A DNA stretch of 44,383 bases from Paludibacter sp. (GTDB lineage: Bacteria > Bacteroidota > Bacteroidia > Bacteroidales > Paludibacteraceae). Location of the stretch: positions 1 through 44,383 of the forward strand of contig JADGPS010000017.1 in assembly GCA_017882285.1 (NCBI GenBank), read 5' to 3'. The notes beneath the pieces are model-generated. The model ran no database searches. It saw only the letters and a program-made list of their open reading frames with translations, and was not told the origin of the DNA. A program made the position numbers and the translations under genes. Shown here one piece after another: positions 1-8,021 of the stretch (its first letter is position 1; every line of letters begins with the position of its first letter).

Positions 1-246
1 CATAGTAGATGACCTTTTAAAAGACAAACGCCCTCGAAAATATGAAATTCGAGATATATTTGATGGCATCTTCTATTTGCTTAAAACGGGCTGTCAATGG
101 CGTGTGCTTCCACTCTGTTTTCCACCTTGGGAAACAGTTTATTACTATTTCACTGTTTGGAAACATAAAGGAACCAACAAAAAATTAACAACCTACACAC
201 TACGCCTATCAGGGCATTATACTTATTTGCCAATATTTTACTTCTA
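1..246 (+). pseudogene. Truncated IS5-family transposase (N-terminal DUF4096-like part)
   Basis: Reading from base 2 without a start gives an open frame with the signature of the IS5/IS1182-type transposase N-terminal domain: KRPRKYEIRDIFDGIFYLL, then TGCQWRVLP, FPPWETVYYYF and W.HKGTN. Family resemblance is clear up to about base 178; after that the frame runs into unrelated AT-rich sequence and stops at 246. The DDE catalytic part is missing, so the copy cannot encode an active transposase. The real 5' end lies left of the window. The break next to a hairpin-repeat array suggests a rearranged insertion site. Confident about the family, less about the exact break point. Confidence 0.85.
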
Positions 247-264
247 ACCGTTATCAGGGTTTTC

Positions 265-287
265 AACCGCTGGCAGCGGTTTTTTTT
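265..287 (+). terminator. Rho-independent terminator
   Basis: AACCGCT and AGCGGTT form a 7-bp stem around the loop GGC, followed by eight T residues. No intact gene reads into it; it sits behind the truncated transposase and may be left over from a gene lost at this junction. Confidence 0.8.
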
Positions 288-295
288 ACTCGTTT

Positions 296-537
296 GACGG
301 AGTCGGAACTCTATCATCCCAGTCTCTTTCGGGATGTTGGAACTCCGATTCCGACAAATCAGAGAGCAGCTAGACGGAGTCGGAACTCCGTCATCCCAGT
401 CTCTTCCGGGATGTTGGAACTCCGATTCCGACAAATCAGAGAACAGCCTGACGGAGTCGGAACTCCGATATCCTGGTTACCTCCGTCAATCTACTCTTCG
501 TCGGAGTCGGAACTCCGACGTCCCGAATCCTGAGAAC
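296..537. repeat. 77-bp tandem hairpin repeats (two full, two partial units)
   Basis: Two complete units at 296-372 and 373-449 are nearly identical over 77 bp. Partial, diverged units start at 450 and about 501. Each begins with GACGGAGTCGGAACTC or a close variant. About 60 bp of each full unit is an imperfect inverted repeat: the left arm (373-397) matches the reverse complement of the right arm at about 19 of 25 positions, closing on CATCCC...GGGATG. A smaller hairpin GGAGT-CGGA-ACTCC is nested at the unit start. Short open frames here are repeat translations, not genes. Role unknown; it lies directly upstream of the promoter of the RRE/kinase/exporter cassette. Confidence 0.85.
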
Positions 538-567
538 ATTTATAGCATACAATATTAAAAAAAGTCT

Positions 568-575
568 TATCTTTG
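568..575 (+). promoter_or_regulatory. Bacteroidota -7 box for the RRE/kinase/ABC cassette
   Basis: TATCTTTG matches the Bacteroidota -7 consensus TAnnTTTG and lies 40 bp ahead of the ATG at 616, predicting a leader of about 33 nt. No clear -33 TTG is seen at the usual spacing, so activity may depend on other factors. Confidence 0.65.
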
Positions 576-615
576 CACATAGAGCGAGAAGATTAAACTT
601 TCATATAAGATAAAA

Positions 616-897
616 ATGGAAATCCAAACACTTTACCAGCTTAAATCGAAATTTGTTGCCCGTGAAGTAGGTAATGAATTAATTTTAGTTCCACTTACCG
701 GCAATGTGGCACAAATGAATGAACTGTTTACCCTGAATGAAACAGCCAAATTTATCTGGGAAAATAGTACTGAAGAAACCACAATTGAAGACATGGAGAA
801 CGCGATAACCGAAACATTCACTATCGACCGCGAAACCGCAATGAAAGACATCGAAAACTTTCTGAAACAACTGGAAAAGTTTCTAATAAAAAAGTGA
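616..897 (+). CDS. PqqD-like RiPP recognition element (RRE) protein
   Basis: The 93-residue protein has the size and pattern of the PqqD family: an N-terminal beta-rich part (FVAREVGNELILVPL), the LNETAKFIWE helix, then a helical region ending in a run of charged residues. PqqD-type domains are small winged-helix modules that bind the leader peptide of a ribosomally made peptide and present it to a modifying enzyme. It is the first gene of a tight operon: the next start is 11 nt after its stop. No radical SAM partner is present, so the usual PQQ role is ruled out locally. The start is supported by the -7 box at 568-575. The family call is secure; the substrate peptide is unknown and no precursor gene is recognisable nearby. 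Confidence 0.85.
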   Translation: MEIQTLYQLKSKFVAREVGNELILVPLTGNVAQMNELFTLNETAKFIWENSTEETTIEDMENAITETFTIDRETAMKDIENFLKQLEKFLIKK

Positions 898-907
898 AAT
901 TCAATCG

Positions 908-1792
908 ATGGTAAATCAACAAAACTCAATCAACCTCGTTATTGCCGGATTTCTGATGCGTCTTTTTTCAGACTCAGTGATTGAACTGGAAGAAGGTTAT
1001 CTGCCTTTTGTCGATCAAAGAGAAGACCGTGATGCAGAAGTAACGATGCAATGTTTTGGGGGCATTCCTTCCTCGCCGTTTCAACCGGACGAGCTGGTTT
1101 TCGAGGCTAAAAATGAACAGCAACGCTTCTACTCCATTTATAGAACCGGAAGAAATTTGGGATTTGTTATTTACAATCAGGAAAACATAGATGTAATACA
1201 ACAGATTGCTATGCTGGACGAGACTTTTTCGCATTGGAAAGTATATTCCGAAGCCACAGACACCAAAATTTCACCGCTTAAATACCCCTTGGGACCTATT
1301 GTCATGCACTACCTGACTCTAAAGACGAATGCAGTGATGATGCATGCCTCGTGTGCTTTCGATGGCAAAAATGCCAGGATTTTCACCGGGTTTTCGGGTG
1401 CCGGCAAAAGCACCATGTCGAAACTGTGGTCGGCAGCCGGAAATGGGATTGTCAACGACGACCGGCTTATTATCCGAAAACGTGAGAACGGCTATTCCGT
1501 TTACAATACACCGATGTATTACGCCGATATTCCCAAAGTGGCACCGCTGAGCGCGCTGTATATCATCAGTCATTCGCCTGAAAACAAGATGAATAAGCTG
1601 ACCGGCGCTATGGCAATTACGAAAGTGATGGCATTTTGCATTCAAAACAATTTTGAGAAACAATTTATACAGTCTCGTTTGAATTTTTTCAGTGAACTCT
1701 GTACGCAGATTCCCGTTTATGAGTTAGGATTTGTTCCAGATAATAATGTCGTTAATTTTATTTTAACCAATGAAAAAGGAGGAAATACATAG
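908..1792 (+). CDS. HprK-like P-loop kinase of RiPP-type cluster
   Basis: The 294-residue protein has the C-terminal layout of HPr kinase/phosphorylase relatives: HASCAF (about 146-151), the Walker A loop GFSGAGKST (161-169) and NDDRLII (183-189), resembling the paired aspartates of HprK. The N-terminal 130 residues match no domain I recognise. It is not a classical HprK: the HprK N-terminal domain is absent and no HPr/PTS genes are near. HprK-like kinases of this shape occur in lasso-peptide and other RiPP clusters, some phosphorylating the peptide, so peptide modification is the best inference. Its 3' end overlaps the next gene by 23 nt, implying translational coupling. Confidence 0.75.
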   Translation: MVNQQNSINLVIAGFLMRLFSDSVIELEEGYLPFVDQREDRDAEVTMQCFGGIPSSPFQPDELVFEAKNEQQRFYSIYRTGRNLGFVIYNQENIDVIQQIAMLDETFSHWKVYSEATDTKISPLKYPLGPIVMHYLTLKTNAVMMHASCAFDGKNARIFTGFSGAGKSTMSKLWSAAGNGIVNDDRLIIRKRENGYSVYNTPMYYADIPKVAPLSALYIISHSPENKMNKLTGAMAITKVMAFCIQNNFEKQFIQSRLNFFSELCTQIPVYELGFVPDNNVVNFILTNEKGGNT

Positions 1793-4016
1793 CCAGTTGT
1801 ACGGTATTGCCGAATCCTTGTTGGACGAAAATCACACCGTGAGTTTTCGTATGCAGGGAAACAGTATGTATCCGACTTTACAGGACGGTGATTTGGGGCG
1901 TGTTGAAAAATGCAGTCCCGATGAGTTGAAAATTGGCGATATTGTGGTGTTTAAAATGCATGATAAACTGATTGCTCACAGGTTGGTTGACATTTTTCAT
2001 CAAAATGATGTTAGAATGTATATGGCTAAAGGAGATAAAAACTACCAGAAAGATGCACCCTTTACATGCGAGGATTTGTTTGGAAAAATCACTTCATTTG
2101 AACGTAAAAATCGTTTCAAAAAATTAGAGAGTCCTGTCAGGAAATTTCAACGATTTACTACCCAATATTTCTCAAAAGTGCTTATACCCATTTATGATAT
2201 GCTGCTCCGGCTAACATCTCAGGTCAACAGACTTCATACGGGTTTTCAATCTTTAAGTACTAATGTATCGGTTATAGTAAAAAATTCCGGAAGTTTGTTT
2301 TTAATCAATTCGATTATTGCGATACTGCAGGGTGTCATTCCTTTTGTAATTATCGTATGCATCAAATTATTAATTGATCAACTTACCCGTTCAACCGGTA
2401 CTCAGAACCCACAACCTTTGGTTTTCATAACCCTTCTCATTGTTACCGCGCTGGTTTTCCTGATTAGTGCCGTGCTATCGGAAATCAACTCTTATTACTC
2501 AGAGAAATTGTCGCAATCGGTTACCCGCCGTGTGTACGAAAAATTACAGGGGAAACATGCTTCGCTGGACTTATCGAACTACGAAAACCCGGCAAAACAG
2601 GATAAAATCCATCGTGCTGTGCAGGAGGCATCCTACCGTCCGATAAAGATACTGAATGAATTGCTGTTGGGGATAAAATCGATAGCTTCCGCATTGTTTT
2701 TGGTTGGATTATTTATTTCTATTCGCTGGTATTTGGTTCTCATTTTGCTCGTCGCTATACTTCCTGGTATTCTTGTAAGACTAAAATTTTCAAAAGAATT
2801 ATATAAACTCAAAGAATTTCAGAGCACGAAAGAACGCGAAATGTACTATTACAACCGCATTCTCACAGGTTTCCCCTTTGCAAAAGAACTGAAACTGTTT
2901 GGGTTTTTTGATTTCTTCCGTCATCGGTTTTCTACAGCTCAGGATACTCTTTTTGAACAAAAAATTTCACTTCGCCAATCAGAACTCCGCATGGGAATCT
3001 TCGCGCAGGTTTTCGCAGTTGTACTGATATTTATCTCGTTGGGGTTTGTTTCGGTTCTCAAAATGAAGGGCGAACTTTCGATTGGAACTGTTGTCCTGTT
3101 TTTCTTTGCTTTTCAGCGCGGGTATTCGGTTTTAAACGACTTTTTCCGTTCCATCACGCAAATTGTAGAAGACAATACATTTCTGAAAGATTTTATTGAA
3201 TTCCTGAATATGCCAACACGGTTGAAAACTCAGTCTGAAACTGATTCGTTGTTTTCATTGAAAAAAGAAATCCGGTTTGAAAATGTTGGATTCCGCTACG
3301 AATCGAGCAAACGGGATGCGCTAGAATCGGTGAATATAACCATTCCTGCCGGTAAAACGGTGGCTTTCGTCGGTGCCAACGGTTCCGGAAAAACGACTAT
3401 GATTAAACTGCTTTGCGGTTTTTATGAGCCTGATACCGGAAGAATTCTGTTTGATAATGTTGATTCAGCCCTGATAGGACAAAAGGAAGTTTGCGCTAAT
3501 ATTACGGCTGTATTTCAGGATTTCGCGCTCTATAATATCCCGGCTATCGAAAATCTCGGGTTGGGCGATATCAGCACGCCTATCGATTTGGAAAAAGCAA
3601 AGAAGGCGGCTCAGGCTGCCGGAATTGATGAGGTTATTGAGCATTTGCCCGATGGTTACAATACGTTGCTTGGCAATCTGTTTAAAGGCGGCGAAGAACT
3701 GAGTATCGGACAATGGCAAAAAATGGCTATCGCACGGGCTTTTTACCGCGATTCGCCTTTGATACTGATGGATGAACCATCGAGTGCATTGGATGCGGAT
3801 GCTGAATTGCAAATTATTACCAGTTTAAAAAAGTTATCGCGCGAAAAAACGGCGGTTATCATCAGTCACCGACTCACCACGGTGCAATGGGCAGATCTGA
3901 TTTATTTCTTTCAGGAAGGTGAAGTGCTTGAATCGGGCAGCCATCACGAACTTATGGACTTAAAGGGGAAATATTATTCGTTGTTTCAAACGGCAAATAA
4001 ACGTATTGAAAAGTAA
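1770..4016 (+). CDS. Fusion: S26 (Sec11/SipW-type) peptidase + ABC exporter (permease-ATPase)
   Basis: The 748-residue protein has three parts. Residues 20-110 are an S26 signal-peptidase-like domain with GNSMYPTL (Ser32), GDIVVF, IAHRLV (His70) and KGDKNYQKD (Asp95), the Ser-His-Asp set of the ER/SipW type rather than the Ser-Lys of LepB. Residues about 175-460 form an ABC type-1 membrane domain. Residues about 500-748 are the ATPase: Walker A GANGSGKT (535-542), Q-loop Gln583, signature LSIGQ (644-648, Ile for the usual first Gly), Walker B LILMDEP (664-670) and His700. No membrane segment precedes the peptidase, so it should face the cytoplasm like the C39 domain of peptide-exporting PCATs. 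Role inferred: leader cleavage coupled to export of a modified peptide. It overlaps the upstream kinase gene. Confidence 0.85.
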   Translation: MKKEEIHSQLYGIAESLLDENHTVSFRMQGNSMYPTLQDGDLGRVEKCSPDELKIGDIVVFKMHDKLIAHRLVDIFHQNDVRMYMAKGDKNYQKDAPFTCEDLFGKITSFERKNRFKKLESPVRKFQRFTTQYFSKVLIPIYDMLLRLTSQVNRLHTGFQSLSTNVSVIVKNSGSLFLINSIIAILQGVIPFVIIVCIKLLIDQLTRSTGTQNPQPLVFITLLIVTALVFLISAVLSEINSYYSEKLSQSVTRRVYEKLQGKHASLDLSNYENPAKQDKIHRAVQEASYRPIKILNELLLGIKSIASALFLVGLFISIRWYLVLILLVAILPGILVRLKFSKELYKLKEFQSTKEREMYYYNRILTGFPFAKELKLFGFFDFFRHRFSTAQDTLFEQKISLRQSELRMGIFAQVFAVVLIFISLGFVSVLKMKGELSIGTVVLFFFAFQRGYSVLNDFFRSITQIVEDNTFLKDFIEFLNMPTRLKTQSETDSLFSLKKEIRFENVGFRYESSKRDALESVNITIPAGKTVAFVGANGSGKTTMIKLLCGFYEPDTGRILFDNVDSALIGQKEVCANITAVFQDFALYNIPAIENLGLGDISTPIDLEKAKKAAQAAGIDEVIEHLPDGYNTLLGNLFKGGEELSIGQWQKMAIARAFYRDSPLILMDEPSSALDADAELQIITSLKKLSREKTAVIISHRLTTVQWADLIYFFQEGEVLESGSHHELMDLKGKYYSLFQTANKRIEK

Positions 4017-4088
4017 TAAAATAAGGATTTAGTTGGCTTAAGCCACTCAGATTTTCATCAGTATCGGCAATTGATATTTAATGTTGCA

Positions 4089-4682
4089 CTAAAATATCTT
4101 GCCAATATCCAACACCAATTCACCAAACTCAATCATGGCATTAAACAACGCAATTTGCCGGTAATTTTTCAGGTCAGTCACAATAATATCTTTTTCAATC
4201 AATTTACCTTCAGCCAGTAATTCAGCACGGTTTACTCCGTAAACAAGTGGAATTCCCGGTGTAAACCAGTTTTCACCATCATAAAGTGCAATATTACAAT
4301 AGGATGTATCCGTCAATAATCCATTTTTAACTAATAATACATCATCGCAATCGTTCCGTTGAGCAAAAGCTGCATTCAGTCGGCTTCTGTCTTCCAGTTT
4401 GTAAAAGTGGCTTTCTATTTCTGTTTCTATTAATTTCAACGAACGGATTTCACGTCGCACATAAGGCATAAATTCCTGTAATTGTACATACATGTCGTAA
4501 ACAATACGGCATTTATACATACCTTCTTGTGGAAAAACGGTTTGAAACAGGTTTTCAACTAAATTAATTGGTTCCTCAGCAGGGTAACAGATTGCAAAGG
4601 CTTTGTTTACACGTTCCTGATGCAATTTAAGACGGTAAAAAACGCCATCTTTCAGCTTAATTGACTCCACGAATCGGTACAT
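4089..4682 (-). CDS. pabC: Aminodeoxychorismate lyase-like class IV aminotransferase
   Basis: The 197-residue protein has the class IV PLP fold pattern: the probable PLP lysine Lys95 in YKLEDRS, then DDVLLVKNGLLTDTSYCNIALYD, WFTPGIPLVYGVNR and a C-terminal NAMIEFGE. This matches the short PabC-like proteins of Bacteroidota, which release pyruvate from 4-amino-4-deoxychorismate to give p-aminobenzoate for folate. The gene overlaps the end of pabB by 26 nt, so the two are cotranscribed and probably coupled. No separate glutamine amidotransferase (pabA) is present in the window. Function is well supported by context; a related class IV activity is the main alternative. Confidence 0.85.
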   Translation of the reverse strand: MYRFVESIKLKDGVFYRLKLHQERVNKAFAICYPAEEPINLVENLFQTVFPQEGMYKCRIVYDMYVQLQEFMPYVRREIRSLKLIETEIESHFYKLEDRSRLNAAFAQRNDCDDVLLVKNGLLTDTSYCNIALYDGENWFTPGIPLVYGVNRAELLAEGKLIEKDIIVTDLKNYRQIALFNAMIEFGELVLDIGKIF

Positions 4683-5661
4683 ATACTTTCTGAATTAATT
4701 CTTCGTACTCTTTTTTCAAATCGCTTTGTGAGGTTATACCACCGCCACTTTTAAAGATCAGTTTATCACCGTCTTGCTCAATAAAGCGTATCATAACCGC
4801 CGAATCGAGGTTTTCACCATCAAACCAACCACAAATACCCGTGTAGAATCCGCGCTCATAACCCTCGGCCTGTTCAATGATTTCGAGGGTTTTTTGTTTC
4901 GGAGCTCCACAAATAGAACCGGCAGGCAACAAAGCAAACAAAATATCTCCCAATCGTTCCCGATAATTATCCGTTAAACATCCTGAAATTTCGGAACTCA
5001 CCTGTAATAAATCCTGTTTATTGGTAGTGATTTTATCAACATACCGGTAGCGTTTCACTTCCACTTGCTCCGCCACAAGACTCAAGTCATTTCGGATTAA
5101 ATCCACAATCGTAGCATGTTCAGCTTTTTCTTTCGGATCGTTTAATAGCAACGCTTCAGCATCGGGAATAGACGCATCAATCGTTCCTTTCATAGGATAC
5201 GATGAAATAATGCCTTTGTTTATCCGCACAAAAATTTCCGGTGAAAATACTGTGAACTTATTGTTGAGCCAAAGTTTATATTTGGCAGAACCAAGCTGAT
5301 ATAAATCTAATAATGAAAGGTTGGTTTGTACTTTGGTTGGTTGTGTCAGATTTGCCAGATAAGAGTTTCCTTTGTGGATTTGCTCCAACACATATTCGAA
5401 CTTTTGCCAGTATTCATTTAGACTTACAGGATGAACCTGCCAATTCAATAGTTGATTGGTTGATTGGTTAATCGGTTGATTCGTTGATTCGGTTTGAAAT
5501 CGGACAAATCGCTCATCCAATTCATCTTTCCCGATAACATAACCCTGTTCGGCTTTATAGTCAATTATAAAAAGAAAGGGTAAATGAGAAGCAGCCAACT
5601 TGTTGATTTTCTGAATGATTTGTTGCTTATCAAGTATATTATACGGGAAGTTTTGAGTCAT
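4657..5661 (-). CDS. pabB: Aminodeoxychorismate synthase component I
   Basis: The 334-residue protein carries the chorismate-binding motifs: SYPMKGTID, AEHATIVDLIRNDLS, LPAGSICGAPKQKTLEII and the C-terminal SGGGIT. It makes 4-amino-4-deoxychorismate from chorismate and is shorter than TrpE or E. coli PabB because the N-terminal region is reduced. The ATG at 5661 is chosen over one at 5688 because a -7 box (5686-5693) overlaps the latter. An unusual insertion, STNQPINQSTNQLLN, is encoded by an array of imperfect 8-bp repeats at 5451-5490; it lies in the variable N-terminal part and leaves the frame open. It is followed by the overlapping pabC. Confidence 0.9.
   Translation of the reverse strand: MTQNFPYNILDKQQIIQKINKLAASHLPFLFIIDYKAEQGYVIGKDELDERFVRFQTESTNQPINQSTNQLLNWQVHPVSLNEYWQKFEYVLEQIHKGNSYLANLTQPTKVQTNLSLLDLYQLGSAKYKLWLNNKFTVFSPEIFVRINKGIISSYPMKGTIDASIPDAEALLLNDPKEKAEHATIVDLIRNDLSLVAEQVEVKRYRYVDKITTNKQDLLQVSSEISGCLTDNYRERLGDILFALLPAGSICGAPKQKTLEIIEQAEGYERGFYTGICGWFDGENLDSAVMIRFIEQDGDKLIFKSGGGITSQSDLKKEYEELIQKVYVPIRGVN
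5451..5490. repeat. Five imperfect octamer repeats inside pabB
   Basis: Five consecutive 8-bp units read GTTGATTG, GTTGATTG, GTTAATCG, GTTGATTC and GTTGATTC. The unit length is not a multiple of three, so gain or loss of one unit would shift the pabB frame. The same octamer class appears on the other strand upstream of rlmN (20254-20293). Confidence 0.85.
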
Positions 5662-5685
5662 TTTGTAGTTTAAGTTCTGAAAACG

Positions 5686-5693
5686 CAAAGTTA
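5686..5693 (-). promoter_or_regulatory. -7 box for pabB-pabC
   Basis: On the minus strand this reads TAACTTTG, matching TAnnTTTG. It lies 25 bp ahead of the ATG at 5661 and overlaps the upstream ATG at 5688, so translation should begin at 5661. Confidence 0.65.
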
Positions 5694-5770
5694 CAGAAAG
5701 TTTTCAAAACAAAATTGTAAAAACAATATTGGGCTGACCTTCATCCACCCTGTCTTCAAAAAACCAGAAT

Positions 5771-6997
5771 TTATCTTTTCGACTTATTGCGATGAAATGA
5801 TCCTTTTCCTCCGATAAATTTTTTATGTCCGTAGCGGTGCAATTCGGGTTTATATTCGGGAACTTCGCCCAATTCAGGAGGCATAGGAATTTTATAAATA
5901 TCTTTTTCGAGGAAATCTTCTATTTGTTTAAATTTGTATTGTTCTTCTTCCGAAACAAAGGTAATAGACATCCCTTTGGCACTGGCACGCGCCGTACGTC
6001 CGATACGGTGAACATAATCTTCGGCATCGTGCGGTACATCATAATTAATGATTAACGAAATGTCGTCAATATCAATCCCACGCGAAACAATATCGGTCGC
6101 CACCAGAATACTTACACGGTTGCTTTTGAATTCATGCATAATATGATCGCGCTGTGACTGGTCGAGGTCGGAATGCATTTCACCCACCGAAAGTCCCATT
6201 TGGCGGAAAGTCTTGAAAAGTTCCTTTACTTTGAGTTTTGAACCTGAGAAAATAATAACTTTTGTTGCTTCCTGTTCTACAAACAAATGGCGTATGATAC
6301 CTTGTTTTTGGGCTTCGTAGCAAATATAAGCCGTTTGCATAATGCTTTCGGGCGGTTTTGAAACGGCAATTTTTACTTCTACGGGATTATTTAAAATGGT
6401 TTTTGCCAACTGCCGGATTTTGGGAGGCATAGTGGCCGAAAACATAAGGGTTTGACGGTTTTTGGGCAAGCGGTTTACCACTTGCATAATATCGTCGAAA
6501 AACCCCATGTCAAGCATACGGTCGGCTTCGTCGAGAATAAAGTATTTTACATGCGAAAAATCAATGTCATAGAGGTTGATATGCGAAAGTAAACGTCCGG
6601 GAGTGGCAATCACCACGTCGGCACCTTTTTGCAAACCACGTCGTTGTACATCCCATGCCTGCGAATCGTTACCGCCATACACCGCTACCGATGAAAAAGG
6701 GGTGTAATACGAAAAACCTTCCATTTGCTGGTCGATTTGCTGTGCCAATTCACGTGTTGGAGCCATGATAATGGCATTCACGAAGTTTTCGTTATGAGGT
6801 TCGGCTTGCAAATTATGTAAAAGAGGAAGAATAAAAGCGGCTGTTTTACCTGTACCGGTTTGCGCACAGGCAATTACATCGCGTTTTTGTAAAATTACGG
6901 GGATTGTTTGTTCCTGAACCGGAGTTGTTTCTTTAAAATTCATGGCTTGCAATCCGTCCAATACGGCATCACAGAGCGGTAGTTCATCAAATCTCAT
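5771..6997 (-). CDS. rhlE: DEAD-box ATP-dependent RNA helicase, RhlE-like
   Basis: The 408-residue protein starts with the Q-motif region (FKETTPVQEQTIP) and has AQTGTGKT (45-52), PTREL, TPGR, DEAD, SAT and HRIGRT in order, followed by a basic tail typical of RhlE-type helicases. These enzymes unwind short RNA duplexes in ribosome assembly and RNA turnover. The ATG at 6997 is chosen over one at 7051 because the -7 box at 7019-7026 lies between them and residue 1 then fits the family (MRFDELPL). It is a single-gene unit with its own promoter. The exact RNA target cannot be told from sequence. Confidence 0.92.
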   Translation of the reverse strand: MRFDELPLCDAVLDGLQAMNFKETTPVQEQTIPVILQKRDVIACAQTGTGKTAAFILPLLHNLQAEPHNENFVNAIIMAPTRELAQQIDQQMEGFSYYTPFSSVAVYGGNDSQAWDVQRRGLQKGADVVIATPGRLLSHINLYDIDFSHVKYFILDEADRMLDMGFFDDIMQVVNRLPKNRQTLMFSATMPPKIRQLAKTILNNPVEVKIAVSKPPESIMQTAYICYEAQKQGIIRHLFVEQEATKVIIFSGSKLKVKELFKTFRQMGLSVGEMHSDLDQSQRDHIMHEFKSNRVSILVATDIVSRGIDIDDISLIINYDVPHDAEDYVHRIGRTARASAKGMSITFVSEEEQYKFKQIEDFLEKDIYKIPMPPELGEVPEYKPELHRYGHKKFIGGKGSFHRNKSKR

Positions 6998-7018
6998 GGA
7001 TAATTTATTATTAAAATG

Positions 7019-7026
7019 CAAAGATA
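7019..7026 (-). promoter_or_regulatory. -7 box for the DEAD-box helicase gene
   Basis: The minus strand reads TATCTTTG, 21 bp ahead of the start at 6997, giving a leader of about 14 nt. It rules out the longer open frame starting at 7051. Confidence 0.7.
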
Positions 7027-7257
7027 CGCAATATAAAGTAAGGTTAAACACTGAATAGTTTGGAATAAACCAAATCGGGCTTTCAACTATTAAAATAACA
7101 CTATTAAAAACAAAACAGGTCTCTTTTTTTTATGCTCTCTCGATTTTCTAAAGAAATTCTATTTTTAATGAATCGTTAAATCGAATTTTAAAAATACACT
7201 TTACAAACCGGCGAACGAATGGTCGCAAGTTTGGATCATGTCATCCAGATTAAAAGG

Positions 7258-7291
7258 AAAACGCTTACAATATTTCAATTGTAAGCGTTTT
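7258..7291 (-). terminator. Terminator of ung (possibly bidirectional)
   Basis: AAAACGCTTACAAT (7258-7271) pairs perfectly with ATTGTAAGCGTTTT (7278-7291) around a 6-nt loop. It begins 7 bp after the ung stop on the minus strand and carries T-rich flanks on both strands. Confidence 0.85.
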
Positions 7292-7297
7292 ATTCTT

Positions 7298-7960
7298 TTA
7301 CCAGTTTATTTCTGATTGTCCGTTTTCTTTCAGGTATTTATTGGCTAATGAAAAATGATTATTCCCGATAAATCCGCGAAAAGCCGATAGGGGAGAAGGG
7401 TGAACCGATTTCAAAACCAAGTGTTTGTTCTGGTCAATAAATGCTCCTTTTTGTTGAGCATACGAGCCCCAAAGTATAAAAACCAACTGCTCTTTTTCAG
7501 TGGCTAATTTCCGGATAACGGCATCAGTAAATGTTTCCCATCCACGTCCCTGATGCGAACCGGCTATATGTGCCTGAACAGTAAGAGTGGCATTGAGCAA
7601 TAAAACGCCTTGTTGTGCCCATCGAATCAAATTTCCGCTTGACGGCATAGGTTTTCCCAAATCACGTTCTATTTCTTTGAATATATTGAGCAAGGAGGGA
7701 GGAAAATCCACTCCATCGTTAACCGAAAAACACAATCCATGTGCCTGACCGTCGCCATGATACGGATCCTGACCAAGGATTACAACTTTTACATTCTCAA
7801 ACGGACATTGATCGAATGCATTAAAAATAAGCGATGCCGGTGGAAATGTCAATCTGGTCTTGTATTCGTTACGCACAAAATCAGTCAATCGGACAAAATA
7901 TTCTTTATCAAATTCTTCTTGCAATGCATGTTTCCACGAGGGTTCTATTTTTACTTCCAT
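7298..7960 (-). CDS. ung: Uracil-DNA glycosylase, family 1
   Basis: The 220-residue protein has the two family-1 motifs: GQDPYHG with the water-activating Asp65, and HPSPLSA near residue 187 with the catalytic His. It removes uracil from DNA arising by cytosine deamination or dUTP incorporation, in the cytoplasm, as the first step of base excision repair. Length is normal for the family and nothing appears missing. It lies 61 bp downstream of the patB-like gene on the same strand and ends at a strong hairpin terminator, so it may be last in a unit with the two genes upstream. Confidence 0.95.
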   Translation of the reverse strand: MEVKIEPSWKHALQEEFDKEYFVRLTDFVRNEYKTRLTFPPASLIFNAFDQCPFENVKVVILGQDPYHGDGQAHGLCFSVNDGVDFPPSLLNIFKEIERDLGKPMPSSGNLIRWAQQGVLLLNATLTVQAHIAGSHQGRGWETFTDAVIRKLATEKEQLVFILWGSYAQQKGAFIDQNKHLVLKSVHPSPLSAFRGFIGNNHFSLANKYLKENGQSEINW

Positions 7961-8021
7961 AAATTACAAATTATACGAATTAAAACTAATTTCACGAATT
8001 AATATCGCGTAGCAAATACAA

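Noticed and set aside
296-537. CRISPR array
   Set aside because: Units are contiguous 77-bp palindromes without unique spacers, and no cas gene is in the window.
294-558. Open frames on both strands across the hairpin array
   Set aside because: They translate the 77-bp repeats, lack a start region and have no recognisable protein pattern.
908-1792. Classical HPr kinase/phosphorylase of carbon control
   Set aside because: It lacks the HprK N-terminal domain and no HPr or PTS gene is near; the RRE and exporter neighbours fit a peptide pathway better.
4030-4050. Palindrome TGGCTTAAGCCA as terminator between the ABC gene and pabC
   Set aside because: It has no loop and no T-run on either strand, so it is not convincing as a terminator.
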